Source: WHSW01 sp033856255 | Lineage (GTDB): Bacteria; Actinomycetota; Thermoleophilia; Solirubrobacterales; 70-9 | Reading direction: 5' to 3' | Length of the DNA stretch: 64,000 nt | NCBI GenBank assembly: GCA_033856255.1 | Contig: JAWVFH010000008.1 | Span: forward strand, 62,001 to 126,000 | Shown here: one piece after another, positions 51,692 through 59,980 of the stretch | How the letters are laid out: each line of letters begins with the position of its first letter | How positions within the stretch are numbered: the stretch's first letter is position 1 | The notes under the pieces: generated by a model | What the model saw: only the letters and a program-made list of their open reading frames with translations | The model's database searches: none | Told to the model about the DNA's origin: nothing | Translations under genes and position numbers: made by a program

Positions 51692-52045
51692 TCAGTAGCT
51701 GGCCCGCGAGTCGCCCCAGATCTTGATCAGGGTGATCACCGAGAGGGCGATCACGCCAAGCCAGACCAGCAGCCCGGCGCCGGTCGCCGTCAGCTCGCTG
51801 GCCCCGGCGATCATCAGCACGATCGCCCCCAGGGAGCCGACGACGAGCGCCCGCTGGCGGTCCGTGAGCCCGAGGTACTCCAGCCGGTACTGGCGATAGA
51901 TCTGGTAGCCCGCGGCCCCGATCAGGACGAGGAAGACGATCGAGATCAGCGCCAGGAGCCCGTCCGCCGCGTTGCCGCCCCCGGGAGCGACGGCGATGAT
52001 CAGGGCGAGGAGCGCGATGATCGCGATGTTGCGGGCGGTGCGCAC
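51692..52045 (-). CDS. Small three- to four-helix membrane protein, unknown
   Basis: 117 residues, with hydrophobic segments near 7-25, 30-50, 65-82 and 88-107 separated by a basic loop (IYRQYRLEYLGLTDRQRA). No family recognised. The GTG start is supported by TAGGCT 6 bases upstream, which makes it a separate leaderless transcript rather than part of the Pit operon. It may be a membrane subunit or merely a conserved hypothetical. Confidence 0.7.
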   Translation of the reverse strand: MRTARNIAIIALLALIIAVAPGGGNAADGLLALISIVFLVLIGAAGYQIYRQYRLEYLGLTDRQRALVVGSLGAIVLMIAGASELTATGAGLLVWLGVIALSVITLIKIWGDSRASY

Positions 52046-52051
52046 GCCTGA

Positions 52052-52057
52052 AGCCTA
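52052..52057 (-). promoter_or_regulatory. Candidate leaderless -10 box of the 117-residue membrane protein
   Basis: TAGGCT on the minus strand, 6 bases before the GTG at 52045. Confidence 0.5.
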
Positions 52058-52065
52058 GAGCGCGG

Positions 52066-52308
52066 TCACGACTTCGTCGTCATCACGACGATCGCGACGA
52101 CCACCGCGCCGGCGACGGCCAGCAGCCCGGCGATGGCGAGCCCGCCGAACAGGGCCGCCTGCAGGCCGCGCCCCTCCCGGGTCGCCTCGACGAAGCGGGT
52201 CGCCCCGAGGACCGCGACCGAGAACATGATCGTCGTCCCGATCCCGGCGATGAAGGCGCCGACGATCGTCTGCCAGAGCGCATCGGTGTCGACGATCGTC
52301 GCGATCAT
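52066..52308 (-). CDS. Small two-helix membrane protein coupled to pit
   Basis: 80 residues with two hydrophobic segments (about 13-36 and 52-76) around a short charged loop (EATREGRGLQ). The start overlaps the pit stop by 4 bases (ATGA), so it is the third gene of a DUF47-pit-small-protein operon. No family recognised. It may be an accessory to the phosphate transporter. Confidence 0.68.
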   Translation of the reverse strand: MIATIVDTDALWQTIVGAFIAGIGTTIMFSVAVLGATRFVEATREGRGLQAALFGGLAIAGLLAVAGAVVVAIVVMTTKS

Positions 52309-53405
52309 GTCGCCGGCACCGGCTCGCCGTGGCGGATCCGGCGGACGAAGGCCGCCGTCACCAGTCCGATCCCGATCGCCGAGACGAGCAACGGCCCGAC
52401 CGCCCCGGGAAACAGCTGCACGAACCCGTAGACGAGCGCCCCGATCGCCGCGGCGGCGGGGAGCGTCAGCAGCCAGGCCGTGACGATGTTGCCGGCGACG
52501 CCCCAGCGCACCGCCGACAGCCGCTTGCCGGCGCCCGCGCCCATGACGCCGCCGGCGATCACCTGGGTGGTCGAGAGCGGGAAGCCGAAGTGCGACGAGG
52601 TGAGGATCACGGCGGCCCCGGCGCCCTGTGCCGAGAACCCCTGGGCGGAGTCCATCTTGATGATCTTCGTCCCCATCGTCCTGATGATCCGCCAGCCGCC
52701 CGTGTAGGTGCCGAGCGCGATCGCCGACGCGGCGGAGACCACGACCCAGGTCGGGACCGCGAAGTTGGTTGAGGAGATGTTGCCGTTGGCCACCAGCGCC
52801 AGGGTGATCACGCCCATCGTCTTCTGGGCGTCGTTGGTGCCGTGGGCGAGGGCCAGCAGCCCGCCGGAGAGCACCTGGCCGAGGCGAAAGCCGCGCGTCA
52901 CCGGGCCCGGTCGCTGGCGTCCGACGATCCGGTAGCAGGCGACGATCCCGATCCCGCCGACGACGAAGGCCAGCACCGGAGCGATCAGGGCGGGGATCAG
53001 GACCTTGCCCAAGATCCCCTCGCCGAAGATCGCATCGGCGCCCGCAGCCACGAAGGTGGCGCCGACGACGCCGCCGATCAGAGCGTGCGAGCTCGAGGAC
53101 GGGAGGCCGAAGTACCAGGTGATCAGGTTCCAGGCGATCGCGCCGATCAGCCCGGCGAAGATCACTGTGGTTGTGATGTCCGCCGCGTTGACGACGTCCT
53201 TGGCGACGGTCGCCGCGACCTCGAGCGAAATCAAGGCGCCGACGAAGTTGAGGATCGCCGCGTAGCCGACCGCGACCCGCGGCGGCATCGCCCGGGTCGA
53301 GATCGACGTCGCGACGACGTTGGCGGTGTCGTGGAAGCCGTTGGTGAAGTCGAAGGCGAGCGCCGTGGCGACGACGATGCCGAGGATCAGGTCGGACTCA
53401 GACAT
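52305..53405 (-). CDS. pit: Low-affinity inorganic phosphate transporter (Pit family)
   Basis: Proton-coupled phosphate (often metal-phosphate) symporter. 366 residues, about ten membrane helices. The two inverted-repeat signatures are visible: FDFTNGFHDTANVVATSI near 19-36 and LALAHGTNDAQKTMGVI near 185-201, each with the GFHD/GTND element. Located 12 bases after the DUF47 gene, a constant partner of Pit in many bacteria. Confidence 0.95.
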   Translation of the reverse strand: MSESDLILGIVVATALAFDFTNGFHDTANVVATSISTRAMPPRVAVGYAAILNFVGALISLEVAATVAKDVVNAADITTTVIFAGLIGAIAWNLITWYFGLPSSSSHALIGGVVGATFVAAGADAIFGEGILGKVLIPALIAPVLAFVVGGIGIVACYRIVGRQRPGPVTRGFRLGQVLSGGLLALAHGTNDAQKTMGVITLALVANGNISSTNFAVPTWVVVSAASAIALGTYTGGWRIIRTMGTKIIKMDSAQGFSAQGAGAAVILTSSHFGFPLSTTQVIAGGVMGAGAGKRLSAVRWGVAGNIVTAWLLTLPAAAAIGALVYGFVQLFPGAVGPLLVSAIGIGLVTAAFVRRIRHGEPVPAT

Positions 53406-53417
53406 GGCAGGGGCGCC

Positions 53418-54038
53418 TCAGGCGTTCTTGATCACGATGCCCTCGAGGATGTGGGCCGCCGTCTCGGTGGCGTCCACGGCTCGCTCGAGCCGGAGAAAGA
53501 TGTCCCGCCAGCGGATCACGAACATCGGGTCGATCCCGTTCGCGAACAGCGAGGCGACCGCGTCGCGGTAGAGCCGGTCGCCCTCGTTCTCGAGCCGGTG
53601 GATCTCGATCCAGTAATGGTCGAGGTCCTTGAACCCCCGCAGGTGCTCGAGCGCGTCGGCGAGCTGGTCGCATGACTTGACCAGCACGTCGGCCATCGCC
53701 AGCGACTGCTCCATCGGCGCCTCGATCCGGTAGAGGCCCATGAAGTCGGCGGTTTCCTCGATGTAGTCGACGATGTCGTCGAGCTGGGTCGCGAGCCCGT
53801 AGATGTCACCCCCGTCGATCGGGGTGACGAAGGTGGTGTTGACCCGGTGGACGATCTCGTGGGTGATCTTGTCGCCCTCCTGCTCGGCGAGCAGGATCTC
53901 GCGCGCCAGCCCACCCGCGTCCGGCCAGCCCTCGAGCATCTGCTTCAGCAGCTGCGCCGCGTGCACGGTGTTCTGCCCGGCGCGATTGAAGAGGTCGAAG
54001 AAGACGCGGTCGCGGGGGACCAATGAGGGGAGGCGCAC
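53418..54038 (-). CDS. DUF47/PhoU-like Pit accessory protein
   Basis: 206 residues, nearly all helical, of the DUF47 family distantly related to PhoU, thought to modulate Pit transporters. Conserved acidic metal-binding motifs are visible (LLAEQEGDKITHEI and LENEGDRLYRDA, each E-x-x-x-D). The GTG has a TAGATT box 7 bases upstream that overlaps the 3' end of the upstream wecB gene, so DUF47-pit probably has its own leaderless promoter. Confidence 0.9.
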   Translation of the reverse strand: MRLPSLVPRDRVFFDLFNRAGQNTVHAAQLLKQMLEGWPDAGGLAREILLAEQEGDKITHEIVHRVNTTFVTPIDGGDIYGLATQLDDIVDYIEETADFMGLYRIEAPMEQSLAMADVLVKSCDQLADALEHLRGFKDLDHYWIEIHRLENEGDRLYRDAVASLFANGIDPMFVIRWRDIFLRLERAVDATETAAHILEGIVIKNA

Positions 54039-54045
54039 GGGCGCG

Positions 54046-54051
54046 AATCTA
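54046..54051 (-). promoter_or_regulatory. Candidate leaderless -10 box of the DUF47-pit operon
   Basis: TAGATT on the minus strand, 7 bases before the GTG at 54038; it overlaps the wecB stop codon. Confidence 0.5.
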
Positions 54052-55113
54052 CCGATCGGCGAGGACCGCGGCGATCCGCTGGGCCGCCTCGCCGTCCCAT
54101 TTCTCCGGAGCTTGCGGTCGATCCGAGGGCGCCGCGGCGAGCAGCCCGGGGATCTCCGCGATCCGCTCCGGGGCGAGGCCGAGCAGCGTGTTGGTGCCGG
54201 CCCGGATCGTCACGGGGCGCTCGGTGCTGTCGCGGAGCGTGAAACAGGGCACACCGAGGTACGTGGTCTCCTCCTGGATTCCGCCCGAGTCGGTGAGCAC
54301 CGCCGCGGCATCGGCCTCGAGCGAGAGGAAGTCGAGGTAGCCGACCGGGTCGGTGAGCATCAGCCCGCCGCCGCGGTCGCCGAGCATCTTCCGGGTCCGC
54401 GGGTGGACGGGGAAGACCACCGGCATCTCGGCGGCCACCGCCTCCAGCGCGGCGATCGCCTCGCCGAGCAGTGGCCCGTCGACGAGCGCCGGGCGGTGCA
54501 GGGTGACGAGCAGATACCCCCCGGCCTCGAGGCCGGCGGCGCGGGCCGCACCACGCTCCCGGAAGCGGTCCTCGAGCGCGACCAGGGTGTCGATCATCGT
54601 GTTGCCGACGAACTCGAACCGCGCCTCCGGCACGCCCTCGTCCCGCAGGTTCTGCTCGGCCTCCGGCGAGTGCAGGAAGAGCAGCTCGGAGAGGTGATCG
54701 GCGACGATCCTGTTGATCTCCTCGGGCATCGTGCGATCGAAGCTGCGCAGCCCCGACTCGACGTGGCCGATCGGGATCCCGAGCCGATCCGCGCACAGCG
54801 CCGCCGCCATCGTCGAGTTGACGTCGCCGGGGACGAGCACGAGGTCGGGGCGCTCGGCGCGCAGCACCGGCTCCAGCCGCTCGAGCACGCGCGCGGTCTG
54901 CTCGCCGTGGCTGCCGGAGCCGACGCCGAGCATGTGGTCGGGTTCCGGCACCCCGAGCTCCTCGAAGAAGATCTCCGACATCGCCCGGTCGTAGTGCTGG
55001 CCGGTGTGCACGATCACCGACGACCCGTCGCCGAAGCGCTCGCGCGCCGCGGCGATCACCGGCGCCATCTTGACGAAGTTCGGCCTCGTGCCGAGGACGT
55101 GGGCGATCCGCAT
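54049..55113 (-). CDS. wecB: UDP-N-acetylglucosamine 2-epimerase (non-hydrolysing)
   Basis: Makes UDP-ManNAc from UDP-GlcNAc, a precursor for enterobacterial-common-antigen-like and teichoic-type polymers. 354 residues, GT-B-like fold: GTRPNFVKMAPV at the start, HTGQHYDRAMS, GDVNSTMAAAL, HVESGLRS and the C-terminal DSGGIQEE with the active-site Glu/His positions. It is remote from the main polysaccharide region but could feed it. It follows the hydrolase gene by 9 bases. Confidence 0.95.
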   Translation of the reverse strand: MRIAHVLGTRPNFVKMAPVIAAARERFGDGSSVIVHTGQHYDRAMSEIFFEELGVPEPDHMLGVGSGSHGEQTARVLERLEPVLRAERPDLVLVPGDVNSTMAAALCADRLGIPIGHVESGLRSFDRTMPEEINRIVADHLSELLFLHSPEAEQNLRDEGVPEARFEFVGNTMIDTLVALEDRFRERGAARAAGLEAGGYLLVTLHRPALVDGPLLGEAIAALEAVAAEMPVVFPVHPRTRKMLGDRGGGLMLTDPVGYLDFLSLEADAAAVLTDSGGIQEETTYLGVPCFTLRDSTERPVTIRAGTNTLLGLAPERIAEIPGLLAAAPSDRPQAPEKWDGEAAQRIAAVLADR

Positions 55114-55122
55114 CGGTCCTGC

Positions 55123-56001
55123 TTACAGGCTGCGCTCGAGGAAGTCGATCTGGTCGGCGACCGCGCGCTCGAACGGCTCGCCTACGTAGATGTCGAAGTG
55201 CCCGCCCGGGTACTCGATCAGCTCGCCGCGGGGGGCCCGCTCGGCGGCCTTGCGCGCCGGCCCGGGGGGCGTGACGACGTCGTCGCTCATCACCTGGACG
55301 AGCAGCGGCATCGTCACCCGCTTGGCCTTCGCGTACGGACGCTGCACCGGCAGGCCCATCGTGCCGCGTGGCAGGAAGCGGTTCGGCCACTCGTAGCCGG
55401 GCGGGAACAGCGCCCTGTAGCCCGGCTCCGCGTCCGGGCTGGTCATCGCCGCCGTCGATCCGGGCGGGCCGACGACGGCGATCGGAAACTCGCCGCCGCG
55501 CCGCGCGGCGATCGCGTCCCGGAGCCCCGCAAGCCCCAGCCGGTTGTTGTGCCCGAGCCCGGCCGACCGCAGCACCGCGAACCCGCTCATGAACGGCCCC
55601 TGGGCGATCACCGCCGCGAGCCGCTCCCCCGCCGCCGCCAACTCGACCACGTGGCCGCCGGAGAACGACGTCCCCCAGGCGACGACCTTGTTCGGGTCGA
55701 TCCCATCGAGCCCGCGCGCGTGAGCGATCGCGGCTCGCCAGTCCTCGCGCTGCCGCCCGATGTCGATCAGCAGCCGCGGCTCGCCGCCGGAGTCGCCGTG
55801 GCAGCGGTAGTCGAAGACGAGGGCGGCGTGTCCGGCCGACGCGAAACGCTCGGCGTACGCGTCCAGACGAGCCTCCTTGACGCCGCCGAATCCGTGCGCG
55901 AGGACGACGCAGGCGACGTCGCCGTCCGCGGCCTCGGGCCGGTAGAGCCAGCCGGCGCACTCCGCGTCGGCGGAGCGGAAGCGGACGTCGTCCCGGTCCA
56001 C
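55123..56001 (-). CDS. Alpha/beta hydrolase
   Basis: 292 residues, dienelactone-hydrolase/BAAT-like alpha/beta hydrolase: VLAHGFGGVKEAR oxyanion strand, nucleophile elbow GTSFSG with Ser near 110, and a C-terminal GGHFDIY with the catalytic His. An Asp in VMSDDVVTPP is a plausible third residue. The GTG start lies 1 base after the pterin dehydratase stop region. Substrate unknown. The upstream frame in the same strand is shadow. Confidence 0.85.
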   Translation of the reverse strand: MDRDDVRFRSADAECAGWLYRPEAADGDVACVVLAHGFGGVKEARLDAYAERFASAGHAALVFDYRCHGDSGGEPRLLIDIGRQREDWRAAIAHARGLDGIDPNKVVAWGTSFSGGHVVELAAAGERLAAVIAQGPFMSGFAVLRSAGLGHNNRLGLAGLRDAIAARRGGEFPIAVVGPPGSTAAMTSPDAEPGYRALFPPGYEWPNRFLPRGTMGLPVQRPYAKAKRVTMPLLVQVMSDDVVTPPGPARKAAERAPRGELIEYPGGHFDIYVGEPFERAVADQIDFLERSL

Positions 56002-56002
56002 G

Positions 56003-56284
56003 TCAGGCGAGCTGGTCGATCTTGCCGGCGAGCTCGAAGTCGGCAGCCGTGAGGCCGCCCGCCGAGTGGTTGGTGATCGAGACCTTGACCTCGCTCCAGG
56101 AGATCTCGAGGTCGGGATGGTGGTTCATCTCCTCCGCCGGACCGGTCAGCCGGCGAACGAACTCGACCGAGCCGACGAAGTCGCCGTGGTCGAAGGTCTT
56201 GGTGATCACGTCGCCCTCGCGGCTCCAGCCCTCGAGCTCGCCCAGGCGCGCCTCGATCTCGTCATCGCTCAGTAGGTCAGCCAT
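56003..56284 (-). CDS. Pterin-4a-carbinolamine dehydratase
   Basis: 93 residues, full length for the PCD/DCoH family. It dehydrates 4a-hydroxytetrahydropterin, recycling the cofactor of aromatic amino acid hydroxylases, though in many bacteria the role is unclear. The signature EEMNHHPDLEISWSEV with the two active-site His and the later NHSAGGLT are present. The ATG is decided by TAAGGT 7 bases upstream; longer in-frame sequence upstream lies in the divergent gene. Confidence 0.93.
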   Translation of the reverse strand: MADLLSDDEIEARLGELEGWSREGDVITKTFDHGDFVGSVEFVRRLTGPAEEMNHHPDLEISWSEVKVSITNHSAGGLTAADFELAGKIDQLA

Positions 56285-56291
56285 GCCCTGC

Positions 56292-56297
56292 ACCTTA
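56292..56297 (-). promoter_or_regulatory. Candidate leaderless -10 box of the pterin dehydratase gene
   Basis: TAAGGT on the minus strand, 7 bases before the ATG at 56284; shares two bases with the opposing box at 56296. Confidence 0.5.
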
Positions 56298-56301
56298 TCC
56301 T
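56296..56301 (+). promoter_or_regulatory. Candidate leaderless -10 box of the BtuF-like gene
   Basis: TATCCT, 7 bases before the GTG at 56309; favours that start over the GTG at 56303. Confidence 0.5.
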
Positions 56302-56308
56302 CGTGCGC

Positions 56309-57214
56309 GTGAGGATCGCCAGCCTGGTCCCCTCGGCAACCGAGGCCCTGTTCGCGCTCGGCCTCGGCGACTCGGTGGTCGCCGTCACGCACGAGTGCGA
56401 CCACCCGGAGGCGACGCGGTCGCTGCCGAAGCTGACCTCGAGCGTGATCGCCGACGGGCTGCCCCCGGCCGAGATCGACGCGCGCGTGCGCGAGGTCACC
56501 GGGCGCGGCGAATCGCTCTACCGCCTCGACGAGGCGGCGCTCGCGGCGCTGGAGCCGGACCTGATCGTGACGCAGGCCCTCTGCGCTGTCTGCGCCGTCT
56601 CCTACGACGACGTGCGCGCGGTCGCCAGCCGCCTGCCGAGCCATCCTCGCGTGATCTCGCAGGACCCGGAGACGCTCGAGGAGGTGCTCGCGGACCTGAC
56701 GCGGCTCGCTTGGGCGACCGGGAACCCTCGCCTCGGTGAGCGGCTCCTGAAGGGCCTCCGGGTCCGCCTCGCGGCGGTCGCCGAGGCGGTGGCGGGCACC
56801 GAGCGGCCGCGGGTCGCGGCCCTCGAGTGGCTCGACCCGGTCTACATCGGCGGCCACTGGGTGCCCGAGATGATCGTCGCGGCCGGCGGCGAGGACGCGC
56901 TCGGCGTCGCCGGGGCCAAGTCGCGCGTGGTCGACTGGGAGGTCGTCGCCGAGGCTCGGCCCGACGTCGTGGTGGTGATGCCCTGCGGCCTCTACGCGCC
57001 GGAGGCCGCAGCGCAGGCGCGCGACCACGGCGATCGCCTGCGCTCGCTCGGCGCCGAGCGGGTCGTCGCCGTCGACGCCGCCTCCTCGTTCTCGCGCCCG
57101 GGGCCACGCCTCGTCGACGGGGTCGAGCTGCTCGCCCACCTGTTCCATCCGGACCTCGTCGAGGCGCCGGCGGAGATCGCCTGCGAACCGGTCACCGCGC
57201 CGGCCGCTAGCTGA
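56309..57214 (+). CDS. BtuF/cobalamin-type periplasmic-binding-fold protein without signal peptide
   Basis: 301 residues in the class III (helical-backbone) substrate-binding fold: RIASLVPSATEALFALG at the start, GLPPAEIDARV, EPDLIVTQALCAVCAVSY, and the C-terminal half with DVVVVMPCGLYA. It resembles cobalamin- or siderophore-binding components, but there is no signal peptide or lipobox and no ABC transporter genes are adjacent, so it probably acts in the cytoplasm. A cysteine pair CAVC near 93-96 is conspicuous. It overlaps the convergent rhomboid gene by 8 bases. Confidence 0.8.
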   Translation: MRIASLVPSATEALFALGLGDSVVAVTHECDHPEATRSLPKLTSSVIADGLPPAEIDARVREVTGRGESLYRLDEAALAALEPDLIVTQALCAVCAVSYDDVRAVASRLPSHPRVISQDPETLEEVLADLTRLAWATGNPRLGERLLKGLRVRLAAVAEAVAGTERPRVAALEWLDPVYIGGHWVPEMIVAAGGEDALGVAGAKSRVVDWEVVAEARPDVVVVMPCGLYAPEAAAQARDHGDRLRSLGAERVVAVDAASSFSRPGPRLVDGVELLAHLFHPDLVEAPAEIACEPVTAPAAS

Positions 57215-58070
57215 GCCCGGCGGGGACGCTCGCGTCGGCGGCGATCAGCGACCCGGCCACCGCGGCGACGCAGATCCCGACCAGCACGACCGCCTCGACC
57301 GTGTTGCGGTTCGGCACCCGGCGGCGCTGGATCAGGTTGATCAGCAGGGCCGCGAAGGCGCCGCCGACCAGGCCGCCGATGTGGGCACCGATCGAGATCG
57401 AGGAGTTGCTGAAGGTGAAGGCCAGGTTGATGATCACGAAGAAGCCGATCTGCGATGCGAGCTGATCCAGGCCCCGGTCGCGGGCGATCAGGAAGGCGGC
57501 CGCCATCAACCCGAAGATCCCGCCGGAGGCGCCGACGGTGGGCTGGTTCGGGTCGATGACCAGGACCAGGAACGAGCCGCAGAGGACCGAGACGGCGAAG
57601 ATGCCGACGAAGCGCGCCGTCCCGATGGACGGCTCGAGCAGGTTGCCGAGGATGTAGAGGGCGAACATGTTGAAGCCGAGGTGGAGGATCCCGGCGTGCA
57701 GGAAGGCCGAGGTGACGATCCGGTAGGGCTGGCCGAAGGCGACTCCGATCAGGTTCCCGGTGCTGTCGCGGGCGAAGGCGAACAGCTCACCATGCACGGA
57801 CGCGTTTCCTCCCCCGGCGCCGATCGTGCCGCCGCTGGCGATCTCGGCGACGAAGGCGAGCACGCAGATCCCGATGATCGCGTAGGTCGCGGGCGAGTCG
57901 CCGCGGCCGGGAACCGCGATCGGGTTGCGGACCTGGGTCCGCTGGCTCGCGCATTCCGGACACCTCATCCCGACCGGCGTCGTGGTCATGCAGTCCGGGC
58001 AGATCGGCCGGTCGCAGTTGGAGCAGGAGACGTTCGTCTCGCGCGACGGGTGTCGGTAACAGGTCGCCAT
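57207..58070 (-). CDS. Rhomboid intramembrane protease with N-terminal B-box-like zinc finger
   Basis: 287 residues. The first 50 carry CYRHPSRETNVSCSNCDRPICPDC and later CPEC, a B-box-like zinc-binding cluster. Six to seven membrane helices follow, with the catalytic serine in GASGGIFG and the catalytic His in SIGAHIGGLVGG. Rhomboids cleave within membrane helices of substrate proteins. The zinc finger in front of a rhomboid is a recurring actinobacterial arrangement. Convergent with the BtuF-like gene. Confidence 0.93.
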   Translation of the reverse strand: MATCYRHPSRETNVSCSNCDRPICPDCMTTTPVGMRCPECASQRTQVRNPIAVPGRGDSPATYAIIGICVLAFVAEIASGGTIGAGGGNASVHGELFAFARDSTGNLIGVAFGQPYRIVTSAFLHAGILHLGFNMFALYILGNLLEPSIGTARFVGIFAVSVLCGSFLVLVIDPNQPTVGASGGIFGLMAAAFLIARDRGLDQLASQIGFFVIINLAFTFSNSSISIGAHIGGLVGGAFAALLINLIQRRRVPNRNTVEAVVLVGICVAAVAGSLIAADASVPAGLS

Positions 58071-58108
58071 CCGGCGGCGGACGATATCCGGCGGCCCCCG
58101 CCGGCTCG

Positions 58109-58837
58109 CTACAGAGGCGCCGAGAGCAGCGGCGGCGTGGTCGGCTGACGGCTGCCTCCGCGCGGCTCACGGGTGACCAGCACGGCCTTGCCGCCCTCGA
58201 GCGGCCCGGGAACCGCGGCCTCGGCGGTGCCGTCCATGCCGAGCACGAAGGTGCTCCGCGGCTCCATCACGCCGGCGCGCTCGACCCAGACCTCGTAGAC
58301 CTCGTCGTTGGCGATCGCGGGGAGCTCGTGCACGTGCAGGGTGGCCGAGTCGCCGGTGCGCTCGAGCGTCGCCGACACCGGGACGGCGCCGTCGAGCGGC
58401 TGCGCCTTGACCAGCTGCGGGCCGGCGTCGGTCGTGCCCGACCCGCGCAGGGCGTAGCCCATGCCGATCCCGACGACGAGCAGGATGAGCGCCGCCATCC
58501 CGGTCGCCGGGCGCAGCATCAGGCCGCGCAGGCCCGCCCACCACGACTCCCGCGCCGGCGCGGGCCGCGCGGCCGGCTCGGCAATCGTGCTCGGCGCCGC
58601 CTCCGCGCGGACGGTCTCCATCAGGCTCTCGCGCAGGCTCGGCGGAGGCGAGCGTTGCTCGACCGTGGCCGGCAGCAGGTCGACCGCCGGGCTCAACCAG
58701 CGCAGCCGGGCGGTACACGAGTCGCACTCGGCGAGGTGGCGCTCCAGCGCCTCGGCGTCGTCGCCGGCGAGGGCTCCGAGCGCGTAGGCGGCGAGGTCGT
58801 CGCGGCGCTCCCCGCAGGCGGCGTCCGGCCCGCTCAC
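58109..58837 (-). CDS. Anti-sigma factor of the RskA type
   Basis: 242 residues. The N-terminal zinc-finger region H-x3-C-x2-C (HLAECDSC near 34-41) follows an earlier CGERRDDLAAYALGAL, one membrane helix lies near 115-135, and the extracytoplasmic half has the RskA C-terminal pattern ending VTREPRGGSRQPTTPPL. It should hold the adjacent sigma factor inactive until cleaved. Its start overlaps the sigma stop by 4 bases, the normal arrangement. Confidence 0.92.
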   Translation of the reverse strand: MSGPDAACGERRDDLAAYALGALAGDDAEALERHLAECDSCTARLRWLSPAVDLLPATVEQRSPPPSLRESLMETVRAEAAPSTIAEPAARPAPARESWWAGLRGLMLRPATGMAALILLVVGIGMGYALRGSGTTDAGPQLVKAQPLDGAVPVSATLERTGDSATLHVHELPAIANDEVYEVWVERAGVMEPRSTFVLGMDGTAEAAVPGPLEGGKAVLVTREPRGGSRQPTTPPLLSAPL

Positions 58838-59448
58838 GGCAGCACCTCGGAGGGCCCTTCGATCCCCATTCGCTCTGCCAGCGTCACCCTGATCTTCTCC
58901 AAGCCCAGCCTCATGCGGCCCTTCACGGTCCCCAGCGGCATCCCGAGCATCTCGGCGATCTCCGCGTGGGTGAACCCGCCGAAGTATGCGAGACCGATCA
59001 CCTCGCTCTGCTCGGCCGGCAGCTCGCTGAGCGCGCCGCGGACCTTGCGCGACGTCTCGCGGCGGATCGCTGTCGAGTCGGTGAGCTCGGCCGCGGCCTG
59101 GCTCTCGAGCACGGCGTCGTCGTCGAGGTCGAGCTTGGGCGCCGATCCGGAGGACCGGCGCAGGGCGTCGATCGCCCGGTTGCGGGTGATGCCCAGGGTC
59201 CAGGAGCGGACGCTGCCGCGGGCGGCGTCGAAGCGGGCGCCGCTGCGCCAGACGGAGATGAAGGCCTCCTGGGTGACGTCCTCGGCGACCGCGGGGTCGC
59301 CGACGATCCGGTGCGCGAGCGAGTAGGCGGCGCCCCCGTGGCGGTCGTAGAGGATCGCGAAGGCGTCGGGATCACGGCGCTCGACGAGCGTCATCAGGTC
59401 CTCGTCCGCGAGTCGCTGCAGCGCGGAGGGTGTGAGCTTCTCGGCCAC
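58834..59448 (-). CDS. ECF sigma factor, SigK-like
   Basis: 204 residues. Sigma region 2 (FAILYDRHGGAAYSLAHRI, EDVTQEAFISVWRS with the DPAVAEDVTQ element) and region 4 (LPAEQSEVIGLAYFGGFTHAEIAEMLGMPLGTVKGRMR, seen as helix-turn-helix) are complete. With the RskA-like partner it resembles the SigK/RskA group. I place the start at GTG 59448; an ATG at 59484 would add 12 unconserved residues. A TTGACC/TATCAC promoter lies just upstream. Confidence 0.9.
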   Translation of the reverse strand: MAEKLTPSALQRLADEDLMTLVERRDPDAFAILYDRHGGAAYSLAHRIVGDPAVAEDVTQEAFISVWRSGARFDAARGSVRSWTLGITRNRAIDALRRSSGSAPKLDLDDDAVLESQAAAELTDSTAIRRETSRKVRGALSELPAEQSEVIGLAYFGGFTHAEIAEMLGMPLGTVKGRMRLGLEKIRVTLAERMGIEGPSEVLP

Positions 59449-59499
59449 CGGTCTACCTACGCACGCTGATCCGGATCGGATCATCCATCCGTAGATGTG

Positions 59500-59529
59500 G
59501 TGATAGTTGCACCAATCGGCTCAGGTCAA
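59500..59529 (-). promoter_or_regulatory. Candidate promoter of the SigK-like/RskA-like operon
   Basis: On the minus strand TTGACC (59524-59529) and TATCAC (59500-59505) with an 18-base spacer. It overlaps the ribosome site of the divergent DUF4383 gene. Confidence 0.4.
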
Positions 59530-59534
59530 GGAGG
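59529..59534 (+). promoter_or_regulatory. Shine-Dalgarno site of the DUF4383 gene
   Basis: AGGAGG, 7 bases before the ATG at 59542; it decides this start over an in-frame GTG at 59497. Confidence 0.7.
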
Positions 59535-59541
59535 CACGCGC

Positions 59542-59979
59542 ATGGCAAGCTCGAGTCCGGCAAGGCTTTATTGCACGCTGGTGGGCGGGGTCCTGGTGAT
59601 CGCCGGGATCATCGGGTTCTTCTACAGCTCCAGCTTCGACACCGGAGCGGCGAACGTGGCCGCGAACACCGACGACGTGTTCGGGATCCTCGGTGTGAAC
59701 GGCTGGCACAACGTGGTCCACATCGCGCTCGGGGCGCTCGCCCTCGCGGTCGCCGGCTCGCCGTACGGCGCCCGGGCCTACTGCCTCGGCATCGGCCTCG
59801 TCTACGTGCTGCTCGCCGTCTGGGGATTCATCGACTCCGACAACATCCTGCTCGGGATCATCCCGGTCAACAACGAGGACAACTTCCTCCACCTCATCCT
59901 CGGGCTCGTCGGCCTCGCCGCCGGCGCGGCGACGCCGAGCGTCGCCTCCCGCGACTCCGGGCGCCCCGCCCCGGCCTGA
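59542..59979 (+). CDS. DUF4383-family membrane protein
   Basis: 145 residues, four membrane helices. The pattern GFFYSSSFDTG, FGILGVNGWHNVVHIALG and ILGIIPVNNEDNFLHLILGL is that of DUF4383 proteins, common in actinobacteria and of unknown function; the conserved His in each half (NVVHI, NFLHL) may bind a ligand. Divergent from the SigK-like operon, so it could be under its control. It converges with the small membrane gene at 59981. Confidence 0.86.
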   Translation: MASSSPARLYCTLVGGVLVIAGIIGFFYSSSFDTGAANVAANTDDVFGILGVNGWHNVVHIALGALALAVAGSPYGARAYCLGIGLVYVLLAVWGFIDSDNILLGIIPVNNEDNFLHLILGLVGLAAGAATPSVASRDSGRPAPA

Positions 59980-59980
59980 G

